From assembly GCA_023416995.1 (NCBI GenBank), contig JAEZGI010000077.1:62001-126000 (forward strand): 64,000 bases of DNA. The letters are read 5' to 3'. The position numbers and the translations under genes are program-made. Source of the stretch: Bacteroidota bacterium (GTDB lineage: Bacteria > Bacteroidota > Bacteroidia > Chitinophagales > Chitinophagaceae). This document shows, piece after piece, positions 17,924-26,311 of this stretch (position 1 is its first letter; the number at the start of each line of letters is the position of its first letter). The notes under the pieces were generated by a model, which saw only the letters and a list, made by a program, of their open reading frames with translations, was not told the DNA's origin and did no database searches.

Positions 17924-19743
17924 CCCGGTTTGGTATGTATGACTGGATAGTATTGGTCCTCACCTTGCTATTCATCATTTCTTACGGTGTTTATAAAAGC
18001 ACAACAGAGAAAAATCTCACCGGGTATTTTCAGGGCGATCGAACAATGCCCTGGTATGTGGTGCTGTTAAGTATCATGGGTACCCAGGCATCAGCGGTAA
18101 CATTCCTTTCAGGTCCGGGCCAGGCTTATACCGATGGAATGCGGTTTGTGCAATATTACTTTGGCTTACCACTGGTAATGGTCGTATTGTGTATCACTTT
18201 TGTGCCGGTGTTCCACCGGTTAAAAATCATTACCGCTTATGAGTTCCTTGAAAAAAGATTTGATCTGCGTACCCGCACGCTCACTTCATTCCTCTTCCAA
18301 CTTTCAAGAAGTTTGTCAACCGGTATAAGCATCGCTGCGCCATCTATCATCCTGTCATCACTACTGGGCTGGGATATTTTGTGGACCAATCTTGTAATGG
18401 GTGGGCTGCTGATTATTTATACCGTTACCGGCGGAGCAAAATCTGTTGCTTATACCCAGAAGCTACAAATGATCATAATATTTTTCGGTTTGTTCCTGGC
18501 AGGCTGGCTCGTGGTAAAGATGTTGCCTGAATCAGTAGGATTTACCGACGCGTTACATGTAAGTGGCAAGATGGGTAAACTGAATGTACTTACATCGGGT
18601 GTAACCGAAAATGGGTTTGACTGGAAAGATCGTTACAATATCTGGAGCGGTGTGATTGGCGGTTTCTTTCTGGCACTGTCTTATTTTGGTACCGATCAAT
18701 CGCAGGTAGGCAGGTATCTGACAGCAAAAAACATAGCAGACAGCCGTATAGGCTTGTTGATGAACGGGCTTGTTAAGGTGCCCATGCAGTTCCTTATATT
18801 GTTGCTGGGCGCAATGGTGTTCGCATTCTACCAGTTTAATACTGCACCGATTTTTTTTAATGAGGTGCAGTTACAAAAGATAGAAAACAGCCGGTACAAA
18901 GACAGTCTTATCACTTTACAACAGCAGTATGATCTTGTAGCGGAGGAGAAGAAACAGGCAGTGTTAAACTTTTCAACGCTCCGTGAAGATCAGACTCATG
19001 GTGAAGCCGCTGCTGATTCCCTGATAGCTGTAAATGCAAAGTCTGAGCAGATCAGGAACCAGGTTAAAAAAATTATTTCCAGTGATGAAATTGGTGGTGA
19101 CAGCAATGATGCCAACTATATATTTCTGAGGTTTGTGGTCGATTATCTTCCAACAGGTCTAGTAGGTTTATTGATTGCCATTATCATTCTTGCTGCCTGG
19201 GGATCAATCGCTGCAGCATTAAACTCGCTGGCTTCCTGTACAATAGTTGACTTTCACAAACGGTTTTCAAAAAACGAGATGACACCGGCGCGTGAATATC
19301 GTTTGTCAAAAATTTACACCCTGGCCTGGGGTATCTTTTGTGTATTTATTGCACAGTTCGCGTATAATATCGGGAACAGTCTCATAGAGGCCGTGAATGT
19401 ATTAGGTTCATTGTTCTATGGTGTTATCCTGGGCATTTTTCTTGTTGCTTTTTACCTGAAGAAGGTTGGTAGCAAAGCGGTATTTATAAGCGCTGTCGTT
19501 GTAGAGATATATATTGTTCTGTCGGCGATCTGGCCCTGGCTGGTTGTTAAGTTACCATCAATTAAATCTGCTGTTCCCAAAGTAGTCAATGAGTTTATGC
19601 AGGCAGCAGGCACCATTGGATTTTTATGGTTGAATTTGATTGGTGCTGCGGGAGTGGTGCTACTTGCCTGGTTGCTTCACCTTGTTATTGGAAAAGATAA
19701 AAAAGGAAAGCTGGATCTGATACCTGAAGAAGAGGTCGTCTAA
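17920..19743 (+). CDS. Sodium:solute symporter (SSS family)
   Basis: A 607-residue inner-membrane transporter of the SSF/SSS type, expected to import a solute with sodium. About 13 transmembrane helices are visible. Recognisable blocks are YFQGDRTMPWYVVLLSIMGTQASAVTFLSGPGQAY (positions about 26-60), TGGAKSV, SYFGTDQSQVGRYL and the late WGSIAAALNSLAS. The start at 17920 is chosen for the ATGA overlap with the preceding tiny gene; a longer frame to 17839 exists but lacks support. Unusually, about 83 mostly hydrophilic, helix-forming residues (about 312-395) with heptad-like character interrupt the membrane core. The operon context suggests import of products made by the secreted peptidase and deacetylase. 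Confidence 0.9.
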   Translation: MTRFGMYDWIVLVLTLLFIISYGVYKSTTEKNLTGYFQGDRTMPWYVVLLSIMGTQASAVTFLSGPGQAYTDGMRFVQYYFGLPLVMVVLCITFVPVFHRLKIITAYEFLEKRFDLRTRTLTSFLFQLSRSLSTGISIAAPSIILSSLLGWDILWTNLVMGGLLIIYTVTGGAKSVAYTQKLQMIIIFFGLFLAGWLVVKMLPESVGFTDALHVSGKMGKLNVLTSGVTENGFDWKDRYNIWSGVIGGFFLALSYFGTDQSQVGRYLTAKNIADSRIGLLMNGLVKVPMQFLILLLGAMVFAFYQFNTAPIFFNEVQLQKIENSRYKDSLITLQQQYDLVAEEKKQAVLNFSTLREDQTHGEAAADSLIAVNAKSEQIRNQVKKIISSDEIGGDSNDANYIFLRFVVDYLPTGLVGLLIAIIILAAWGSIAAALNSLASCTIVDFHKRFSKNEMTPAREYRLSKIYTLAWGIFCVFIAQFAYNIGNSLIEAVNVLGSLFYGVILGIFLVAFYLKKVGSKAVFISAVVVEIYIVLSAIWPWLVVKLPSIKSAVPKVVNEFMQAAGTIGFLWLNLIGAAGVVLLAWLLHLVIGKDKKGKLDLIPEEEVV

Positions 19744-19759
19744 AAAATGCTATTGGTAT

Positions 19760-19800
19760 TTAATGCAAAAAGCACCGGGAACCGGTGCTTTTTGCATTAA
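19760..19800. terminator. Strong bidirectional terminator hairpin
   Basis: A perfect 19-bp stem: left arm TTAATGCAAAAAGCACCGG at 19760-19778, loop GAA, right arm 19782-19800. The A5/T5 tracts inside the stem give U-rich ends on both strands. It lies between the convergent symporter and DUF2911 genes and probably terminates both. Confidence 0.9.
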
Positions 19801-19818
19801 TGTATTTGCTGATCGAAT

Positions 19819-20655
19819 TTATTTTAAAGTTGAAAGCAACTTTTCATTCAGCACAACATAATTGTCATTTTTTGCAGTCTTTGCAAGCGCCAATGATTTT
19901 CGTGCAGCTGCAATCGCTTCAGTTTTTTTGTTCGCTTTGGCAAGAATATTTGCCTGCTGATGAATCACCCAGAAAGCATCCGGTTGTTGTTCTGCAGCTT
20001 TATTGATCCAGTCAACCGCTTTGTTTATATCCTTGTTATTTTCAGAATAATACAGTGCAGCCTGGAAATAGGCTGGTTTGTCTGATTTCATGTTTTCATC
20101 TATCTGCGCCATTACTTTGGCATCAACATCTGTGGTGATCGGCAGCTTCAATGAAACATTTTCCCAGCTCAGCAACAGATCGCAACCGGTGTTTTTCAGA
20201 TTACCGAACTGCATGGTAAGTGTTTCGACTTTTACAGGAGCTTTTTCAGTTTTTACCTTCACACGTACAATGTCCTGATCTTGTTTATAAGCAGCAGCGT
20301 TTGTTACATCCAGTTGTTTGGTGATAATGAATGTCCATTCTTTCGGATCAGGAATAGACAAAAGACCGTATTTCCCTGCAGATAATTTAGTGCCTCCTAT
20401 GATGACCTCATCACTCACGGTTAAAATGGTAGCACCATTGGCACCGGTGCGCCAAACCATACCATATTTTTCCATATCACCGAACATTTTGCGGCCCTTA
20501 AGACTTGGTCTTGAATAGGAGAGTTCGATAGTACCCAGACCAACTTCCTGTTTGATGGTTTGTAAGGGAGAGGGAGTAGGAGTTTTCAATGACTGGGCCT
20601 GCATGGCAAACGGTAAACAGGCTGCCAGTGCGGCAAACAAAAATGCTTTCTTCAT
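19819..20655 (-). CDS. Secreted DUF2911 domain protein
   Basis: A 278-residue protein with signal peptide MKKAFLFAALAACLPFAMQAQ; the ATG at 20655 is preferred to the in-frame extension to 20700 because it begins the signal. The mature N-terminal part (about 30-175) matches DUF2911: ELSYSRPSLKGRKMFG, YGMVWRTGANGATIL, LSAGKYGLLSIP and a WTFIITKQ segment. The C-terminal part (about 190-278) is helical and TPR-like (YYSENNKDINKAVDWINKA, AEKQPDAFW-type repeats). DUF2911 is widespread in Bacteroidota and has no known biochemical function. It converges with the symporter gene. Confidence 0.88.
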   Translation of the reverse strand: MKKAFLFAALAACLPFAMQAQSLKTPTPSPLQTIKQEVGLGTIELSYSRPSLKGRKMFGDMEKYGMVWRTGANGATILTVSDEVIIGGTKLSAGKYGLLSIPDPKEWTFIITKQLDVTNAAAYKQDQDIVRVKVKTEKAPVKVETLTMQFGNLKNTGCDLLLSWENVSLKLPITTDVDAKVMAQIDENMKSDKPAYFQAALYYSENNKDINKAVDWINKAAEQQPDAFWVIHQQANILAKANKKTEAIAAARKSLALAKTAKNDNYVVLNEKLLSTLK

Positions 20656-20747
20656 AATCGCTGGTTTTTTGGCAAAGGTAATTGAATAGCGGTTGTACAA
20701 GATAGAATCTTAACAGATTGTGGCAGGTTAAACATCATTTAATCCTA

Positions 20748-22097
20748 TCAAAACCCAATCTCGATCGTGACGGTGGCTTTCCGGCCTTTGATCACTTTCC
20801 AGGCTGGTCCCTGGCGAATAAGCCTGATGGCTGCATCATCATGCGAAGGGCTTATGCTATTGGTAATACGGAAGTCGGATAACTTGTTTTTGCCTGATAC
20901 CGAAAAGGTAATAGCGGTAGTAATCGGTGGTATGTTAAGCAATGAATCAGGTTTATTTGCTGCAATGTATTTATTGAAAGCTTCCCAACCACCCACGGGC
21001 TCAGCGTTCATAGCATTTGCAGTTGTTTGGGTTTTTGTCGTTTTTCTTTTGGCACCATACCCGACAACCACAACTTCACTTAGTTCGGGGGCCTGTCCCG
21101 GGATGATCAGTTTGTTTAATGCCGGGTTTTGACTTAAAGTGAACCTTTGTGGTTGCTGCCCGATTAATGCAATGTCTACGACCACTGCAGAGTCGCTTGA
21201 TGGAATTGTGAAATAGCCATTATTATCAGTAAGGTATTGTTTCTGATCGTTCGATACGTTAATCACGGCGTTTGATAAAGGCCGGTTGTCCGGAGTTAAC
21301 AGTTGTCCGTTAAAGTATTTGTTATTGACAGCTTGTTCATTGCGCTGATTCTTTGTGATGGCAACACCGGCAACGCGACCCTGGAGTTCTTGAACCAGTT
21401 TTTGTTGTGGTGGTGAAGAATCAATCATCGTACGTTCGGCGATTGCCGGCTGATAAGCTAAAGTTTCACCCGCAGCAGACGTTGGGGCAGGGTTTCGAAG
21501 GGCTTTTTCTGCTTTGGGTTCTTCGCGCACTGGTCTGGTTTCCTGTTTAGTATCAGCAGTTGTTTGCGGCGTAGTTTCCAACTTCGCTTTTGACTTTGTT
21601 TCCGGGTCGCGGACTTTCATCGTTGCCGCGGCAGGTTCAATTGCATCCGTTTCAGGTGCTGCCGATGACCCAGTGCTGGTATCTGCAGCCACCATCGGTG
21701 ATGACTCCTCACGAACTACCTTTTCGGTTTGAGAAAGCATTGTGCTCTCTGCCTTATCATCGTATGCAAGATACCCTAAAGCCGCGGCGCTGATTATGAT
21801 TACTGCTGCTGCAGCAGTCTGCCACCGGCGAAAACCAACAACACGCGCACCTGCTTTTTTGTTTTTACTTATCCTCGCAGCAAATTCTCTATCAAGCTGC
21901 TGACGCGAGGCAAACATTGCCTCCTGTTTTTGTGCATCGTTCGCCAAAGCGTATCCCTCTATCGCATCGGCAAGAAAAGGGTCATCCAAAGCCGCTTTTT
22001 CCATAGCATGCATCTCGACAGCAGACATTCCACCTTCCAGATAGCGGGGGATGTCGTCTGCGCTATACTTGTTGATATGGTTGTGGTTGCCCCTCAT
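20748..22097 (-). CDS. Chimeric anti-sigma-like membrane protein with regulatory, SusC-plug-like and TonB-like segments
   Basis: A 449-residue protein that overlaps the end of the adjacent ECF sigma gene by 4 bases (ATGA), the normal place for its anti-sigma factor. Residues 1-90 are a cytoplasmic helical region (IPRYLEGGMSAVEMHAMEKA), 94-112 a transmembrane helix, and 115-225 a low-complexity periplasmic linker. LQGRVAGV (238-245) copies a SusC plug motif, 262-335 looks like a carboxypeptidase-regulatory beta sandwich (NGQLLTPDNRPLSNAVI), EVVVVGYG (341-348) resembles a SusC TonB-box region, and 368-449 resembles a TonB C-terminal domain (GGWEAFNKYI, DAAIRLIRQGPAWKV). Probably it holds the sigma factor at the membrane and reads a periplasmic signal. 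Confidence 0.72.
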   Translation of the reverse strand: MRGNHNHINKYSADDIPRYLEGGMSAVEMHAMEKAALDDPFLADAIEGYALANDAQKQEAMFASRQQLDREFAARISKNKKAGARVVGFRRWQTAAAAVIIISAAALGYLAYDDKAESTMLSQTEKVVREESSPMVAADTSTGSSAAPETDAIEPAAATMKVRDPETKSKAKLETTPQTTADTKQETRPVREEPKAEKALRNPAPTSAAGETLAYQPAIAERTMIDSSPPQQKLVQELQGRVAGVAITKNQRNEQAVNNKYFNGQLLTPDNRPLSNAVINVSNDQKQYLTDNNGYFTIPSSDSAVVVDIALIGQQPQRFTLSQNPALNKLIIPGQAPELSEVVVVGYGAKRKTTKTQTTANAMNAEPVGGWEAFNKYIAANKPDSLLNIPPITTAITFSVSGKNKLSDFRITNSISPSHDDAAIRLIRQGPAWKVIKGRKATVTIEIGF

Positions 22098-22702
22098 GTT
22101 CCTGTTATTTTTGAACCTGATGTTTCCTCAGCAGCGAGCGTTTTATCCATACAGATTTTCAGATTGCGGCGACCATTCTGGATATAACTTCGCACCTTGT
22201 TCCATTCAATACCTGTTTGAACCGCAATATCTTTATAACATTGATTTTCGAGATAAAACAGCCGTACCGTTTGCTCCTGTTCAGCAGGTAACTTTTTCAA
22301 ACAGTCTTCCATCCGCAAAAAATCCGCTTCTTTTTCCATTACCTTATCAGGATGCACGTCTTCCACCGAATGCATAAACTCACCGTTGAATTCCGCGGTT
22401 TTGAGATTTCTTGGCGACCGCAACTGCATAAGACAATAATTTTTAGCAAGGGTATGCAGCCAGCCCCGGAAATTCTGTATCTCATGTTTGTCGGCCTTTT
22501 TTACAAGTTCTTCAAAAATCTGCATCACGGCGTCTTTTGCCGTTTCCGGCTCTTTTAGATATTTGACACATACGCCAAACAACAAATCCATATAACGTTG
22601 AAATAACAATGCGATCACCTGTATGTCGCCGGTGTTTTTATACCGCGCCAGCAGTTCGCTATCCTCAACGCCATCATCGTGTATGTTCCTGAGAAATGTC
22701 AA
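22094..22702 (-). CDS. ECF RNA polymerase sigma factor
   Basis: A 202-residue sigma-70 family, ECF-type protein. Region 2 spans about 15-85 (LLFQRYMDLLFGVCVKYLKEPETAKDAVMQIFEEL, then FRGWLHTLAKNYCL), and region 4 about 128-190 (LKKLPAEQEQTVRLFYLENQCYKDIA, a helix-turn-helix). The frame opens with TTG at 22702 immediately after an in-frame TGA, and the next ATG lies inside region 2, so TTG is the likely start. It overlaps its putative anti-sigma gene by 4 bases and diverges from the VWA gene at 22795, a plausible target. Confidence 0.92.
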   Translation of the reverse strand: MTFLRNIHDDGVEDSELLARYKNTGDIQVIALLFQRYMDLLFGVCVKYLKEPETAKDAVMQIFEELVKKADKHEIQNFRGWLHTLAKNYCLMQLRSPRNLKTAEFNGEFMHSVEDVHPDKVMEKEADFLRMEDCLKKLPAEQEQTVRLFYLENQCYKDIAVQTGIEWNKVRSYIQNGRRNLKICMDKTLAAEETSGSKITGT

Positions 22703-22794
22703 TCAGTATAAAAGTAGCAAAAACATGATGGAAAAAAAGTGTCGGCCAGTTATGTAATCAGTTTGCCCTGCGCATCCTTCCTGAAAATTAACAT

Positions 22795-24681
22795 ATGAAA
22801 TACATAATCCTAAGCTCATTATCGCTGCTGCTGGTTGCGATGTCATTTGTGCCCAGAAGTTCTTTTGTCATAACCGGAGTGGTGCAGGATGCCTCTACCG
22901 GCGGCCCTTTAGCATCCGTACTTGTCACCGTGAGTGGTACTGAAACAAGTACCGTCACTGATGAAAAGGGCAGGTTCTCTGTTTCTGCTGAAGGGTCGCG
23001 GGTAAAACTGATTTTCTCTGCACCTGGCTATACATCGGTTACTCAGACGGTTGGTTCAAACAGTAAAAAACTGGTGGTGAAGTTGCAAAGAAGCGGGATG
23101 GATTTACAAGAAGTTGTAGTTACAGGATATACCACTCAAAAAAGCTTTCACCACGATGAAGTGGCTGTTGACGCTGCGCCGATGTTGAGCGGGCGCGTGG
23201 CGGGGGTGTACATAGGGCCGGCAGGCAACAAACGCAGGTCCGAACGGGTTTCCGGTTATAATCGCGAAGGCTATGATGCCATAACTGAAAACGGGTTTAA
23301 GCTGGTCGGCGAGGACCCTTTATCTACTTTTTCAATAGATGTGGATGCTGCCTCATACAGTAATGTTCGCAGGCTGCTCAGCATGGGTCAGCTTCCACCC
23401 ACCGGTGCGGTGCGTATAGAAGAAATGATCAATTATTTCAGGTATGATTACAAGCAGCCGGTAAAGGGTGAGCCTTTCTCGATTAACACGGCAGCGGGGT
23501 CTTGTCCATGGAATGAAAAACACCAGCTTGTTTCGATCGGATTGCAGGGAAAAAAGGTTGAAACAGATAATTTGCCTTCCAGCAATCTTGTGTTCCTGGT
23601 TGATGTCTCGGGCTCTATGCTTGATGAAAACAAACTGCCACTGGTTAAACAGTCGTTGAAGCTGCTGACTGACCAGTTACGTGCAAATGACCGTGTGGCC
23701 CTCGTTGTCTATGCAGGTAATGCGGGGTTGGTACTTCCATCTACCAGCGGTGAAGAAAAGCTGAAAATAAAAGACGCCATTGACAGGTTAGAAGCTGGTG
23801 GGTCAACAGCCGGTGGGGCAGGTATTCAGCTTGCGTATAAAACTGCAAGAGAAAACCTTATTCAAAAAGGTAATAACCGGATTATTCTTTGCAGCGATGG
23901 CGACTTTAACGTTGGTGCAAGCAGCGATGCGGCATTGGAAGAGATGATTGAAAAAGAACGAAAATCGGGAGTTTATCTTACCATTCTTGGTTATGGCACA
24001 GGCAACTACCAGGACGCAAAAATGCAGAAACTGGCCACCAAAGGCAATGGTAATCATGCCTACATTGATAATCTGAACGAAGCACGCAAGGTGTTGGTAC
24101 AAGAGTTTGGTGGAACCTTATATACCATCGCAAAGGACGTAAAACTCCAGATTGAGTTTAACCCCGCCTATGTGCAGGCTTATCGGTTGGTAGGTTATGA
24201 AAACCGGTTATTGAATAAAGAAGACTTCAATGATGATAAAAAAGATGCTGGTGAACTGGGTAGCGGTCACACTGTAACAGCATTGTATGAGATCATACCT
24301 GTAGGTGTGCAATCAGAATTTGTGAAGTCGGTTGATCCGCTAAAATACCAGCAAAAGACCAGGCAAGCAACTAATCATCAGGGTGAGTTAATGACAGTAA
24401 AGTTTAGGTATAAGGAACCTGGTGGCAGTGCGAGTAAGTTAATTTCCCATACCATATCGGCAGGGCAAAATATTGAATCTGCAAACTTCCGTTTTGCGGC
24501 AGCCGTAGCTGAGTTTGGTATGTTATTGCGTAATTCTGAATTCAAACAACACTCATCTTATGAACATGCATGGCAGCTCGCAAAAGGAGCCCTGGGAGCG
24601 GACGAGGAAGGATACAGGTCTGAACTGCTCAGACTGATACGCAATGCGCAAACAATCGAAAAGGGTATGAGTGCGCGTTAA
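22795..24681 (+). CDS. Secreted von Willebrand factor A domain protein (YfbK-like) with regulatory and SusC-plug-like N-terminus
   Basis: A 628-residue exported protein. After the signal (about 1-24) comes a carboxypeptidase-regulatory beta sandwich (25-97), then EVVVTGY (106-112) and LSGRVAGV (131-138), both typical of SusC N-termini. Residues about 165-225 match the conserved block before VWA in YfbK-like proteins (STFSIDVDAASYSNVRR). The VWA domain (about 263-440) has an intact MIDAS motif DVSGSM (270-275) and later acidic and threonine residues for metal binding. The C-terminal part matches the DUF3520-type region (TVTALYEIIPVG, FAAAVAEFGMLLR). It is divergent from the sigma/anti-sigma pair. 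A surface or periplasmic binding role is inferred. Confidence 0.9.
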   Translation: MKYIILSSLSLLLVAMSFVPRSSFVITGVVQDASTGGPLASVLVTVSGTETSTVTDEKGRFSVSAEGSRVKLIFSAPGYTSVTQTVGSNSKKLVVKLQRSGMDLQEVVVTGYTTQKSFHHDEVAVDAAPMLSGRVAGVYIGPAGNKRRSERVSGYNREGYDAITENGFKLVGEDPLSTFSIDVDAASYSNVRRLLSMGQLPPTGAVRIEEMINYFRYDYKQPVKGEPFSINTAAGSCPWNEKHQLVSIGLQGKKVETDNLPSSNLVFLVDVSGSMLDENKLPLVKQSLKLLTDQLRANDRVALVVYAGNAGLVLPSTSGEEKLKIKDAIDRLEAGGSTAGGAGIQLAYKTARENLIQKGNNRIILCSDGDFNVGASSDAALEEMIEKERKSGVYLTILGYGTGNYQDAKMQKLATKGNGNHAYIDNLNEARKVLVQEFGGTLYTIAKDVKLQIEFNPAYVQAYRLVGYENRLLNKEDFNDDKKDAGELGSGHTVTALYEIIPVGVQSEFVKSVDPLKYQQKTRQATNHQGELMTVKFRYKEPGGSASKLISHTISAGQNIESANFRFAAAVAEFGMLLRNSEFKQHSSYEHAWQLAKGALGADEEGYRSELLRLIRNAQTIEKGMSAR

Positions 24682-24688
24682 TAGCCTG

Positions 24689-24730
24689 TTACCGGTTGCC
24701 TGCAGATAATGCCCTGCAGGCAACTGGTAA
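24689..24730. terminator. Terminator hairpin between convergent genes
   Basis: A 17-bp stem (left arm TTACCGGTTGCCTGCAG, right arm CTGCAGGCAACTGGTAA) with one G-T wobble and an 8-base loop. It separates the VWA gene from the convergent xerD gene and may serve both strands, although U-tracts are short. Confidence 0.75.
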
Positions 24731-24741
24731 ATTGGTGCCAA

Positions 24742-25641
24742 TCATTTAAAGGCCGGATGGAACCTTTGCAATGTATCACGCAGGTAATCGCGGTTAAGAT
24801 GTGTGTAAATCTCAGTAGTGGTAATACTTTCATGCCCTAACATTTCCTGTACGGCACGAAGATCTGCACCACCTTCCACAAGATGTGTCGCAAACGAGTG
24901 GCGGAAGGTATGTGGTGAGATGTTTTTTACAATACCAGCTTTTTTGACAAGCTCCTTCAACATAAGAAAGATCATAACCCGGGTTAGTTTAGAGCCCCGA
25001 CGGTTGATAAACAAAATATCCTCCGCACCAGGTTTAACGGGCATGTGTATGCGAATATGTTCCCGGTACATTTTTATATACTTAATCGCAGCCTCGCCAA
25101 TTGGAACCAGCCGTTCCTTATCACCTTTACCGATTACGCGGATAAATCCAACGTCAAGATACAGCCCTGATATGCGGAGATTAACAACTTCCGAAACCCG
25201 CAGCCCCGAGCTATACATTGTTTCCAGGATCGCTTTATTTCTTCCTCCTTCCGGTTTGCTGAGATCTATTGCGTTAATAACTGCCTCGATTTCCTCATAA
25301 CTCAACACATCGGGCAGGGCTCGTTTCAATCGTGGTGTTTCCAGTAACACGGATGGATCTTTCTGAACGATTTGTTCGGTAATACAGTATTTAAAAAAGG
25401 CCCGTATACCGGAAATGATGCGCGACTGTGAAGAAGCAGTCATGCCGAGCTCTGCTATCCATTTTACAAAAGCCTGAAGGTCGTTGAAGTTCAGATCAGC
25501 CGGTTGTGGGGTTTGCCCCTGTATCTCCAGGAAAGTGATGAGTTTGTCAAGATCATGGAGGTATGCCTCCACCGAATGGTCAGCCAGTGATCGTTCCAGT
25601 TGCAAATATGCCTTAAACCCTTTTTTATACGATGACCACAT
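24742..25641 (-). CDS. xerD: Site-specific tyrosine recombinase XerD-type
   Basis: A 299-residue recombinase with the two-domain XerC/D architecture: an N-terminal SAM-like DNA-binding domain (about 4-100) and a catalytic domain. The catalytic set is complete: R148 (GLRVSE), K172 (GKGDKE), H244 and R247 (HTFRHSFATH), H270 (LGHESITTT) and nucleophile Y279 (IYTHL). XerD-type enzymes resolve chromosome dimers at dif with XerC and FtsK. The frame extends to a TTG at 25650, but the ATG at 25641 is the first methionine and gives a standard N-terminus. No integrase-linked cargo or att repeats are seen, so a housekeeping role is likely. Confidence 0.9.
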   Translation of the reverse strand: MWSSYKKGFKAYLQLERSLADHSVEAYLHDLDKLITFLEIQGQTPQPADLNFNDLQAFVKWIAELGMTASSQSRIISGIRAFFKYCITEQIVQKDPSVLLETPRLKRALPDVLSYEEIEAVINAIDLSKPEGGRNKAILETMYSSGLRVSEVVNLRISGLYLDVGFIRVIGKGDKERLVPIGEAAIKYIKMYREHIRIHMPVKPGAEDILFINRRGSKLTRVMIFLMLKELVKKAGIVKNISPHTFRHSFATHLVEGGADLRAVQEMLGHESITTTEIYTHLNRDYLRDTLQRFHPAFK

Positions 25642-25747
25642 ACTTTTCAATTCAAAGTTTTACGCTTGCACGGAACAAATGTATGCCTGATGCTGTATAT
25701 TCGTTGCAGTCAGTTTCAAATCATATTCGTTCATCAATTACCAGTAC

Positions 25748-26251
25748 ATGTTGCCTGTTAACCTGCGGTCGTTCCGGATTAAAGTGCGTAAAAATAAATC
25801 CTCGCTTAAAAGATTTTTATCAAAAACAGAGAAGACGCCACCTCGTGGTCTTGACGGCATTGCACTGGTTGCAGATAAAGAAGTCTGGGAAGAAATAGAT
25901 TGTCTTACCTGCGCGAATTGTTGTAAAACCATGTCACCCACGTTTACCGGCACAGATATCAGGCGGATCAGCCGCCATTTGTCTATGAGCGAGGAAGCTT
26001 TTAAAAGAAAATGGTTATACCGTGACCGGAACAAAGACTGGATCAACAAGATTCAGCCCTGCCAGTTTCTTAACCTGGAAGACAATAAGTGCAGCATCTA
26101 TGAAGTGCGGCCAAAAGACTGTGCCGGGTTCCCGCATCATACTAAAAAAAGAATGATTGACTATATGCACGTGTATAAACAAAACGTGGAGTACTGTCCT
26201 GCTACATACAAACTGGTAGAAAAAATGCGTGTTAAACTAACCGGCTACTGA
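25748..26251 (+). CDS. YkgJ-type cysteine cluster protein
   Basis: A 167-residue protein with a basic N-terminus and a CxxCxxCC-like metal cluster: LTCANCCKT (about 53-61), then PCQFL, KCSIYEVRPKDCAGFPH and VEYCPAT. This is the CxxCxxCC/YkgJ family pattern, thought to bind zinc or an Fe-S cluster; reaction unknown. The start at 25748 gives the usual NLRSFRIKVRKNK basic lead. It diverges from xerD and is followed 60 bases later by lipB. Confidence 0.87.
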   Translation: MLPVNLRSFRIKVRKNKSSLKRFLSKTEKTPPRGLDGIALVADKEVWEEIDCLTCANCCKTMSPTFTGTDIRRISRHLSMSEEAFKRKWLYRDRNKDWINKIQPCQFLNLEDNKCSIYEVRPKDCAGFPHHTKKRMIDYMHVYKQNVEYCPATYKLVEKMRVKLTGY

Positions 26252-26283
26252 CCGCCACGGCCGGGTACCTCATAGAAATAGCT

Positions 26284-26291
26284 TAATTTTG
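26284..26291 (+). promoter_or_regulatory. Candidate -7 promoter element for lipB
   Basis: TAATTTTG is an exact TAnnTTTG match 20 bases upstream of the lipB TTG start, in the 60-base gap after the cysteine-cluster gene. No good -33 element is visible. Confidence 0.38.
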
Positions 26292-26311
26292 CGGTTCATA
26301 AATTTTGCTAA

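Noticed and set aside
24742..25641. XerD-type recombinase as sign of an integrated element
   Set aside because: No att-like direct repeats, cargo or tRNA boundary are seen; sequence fits housekeeping XerD.
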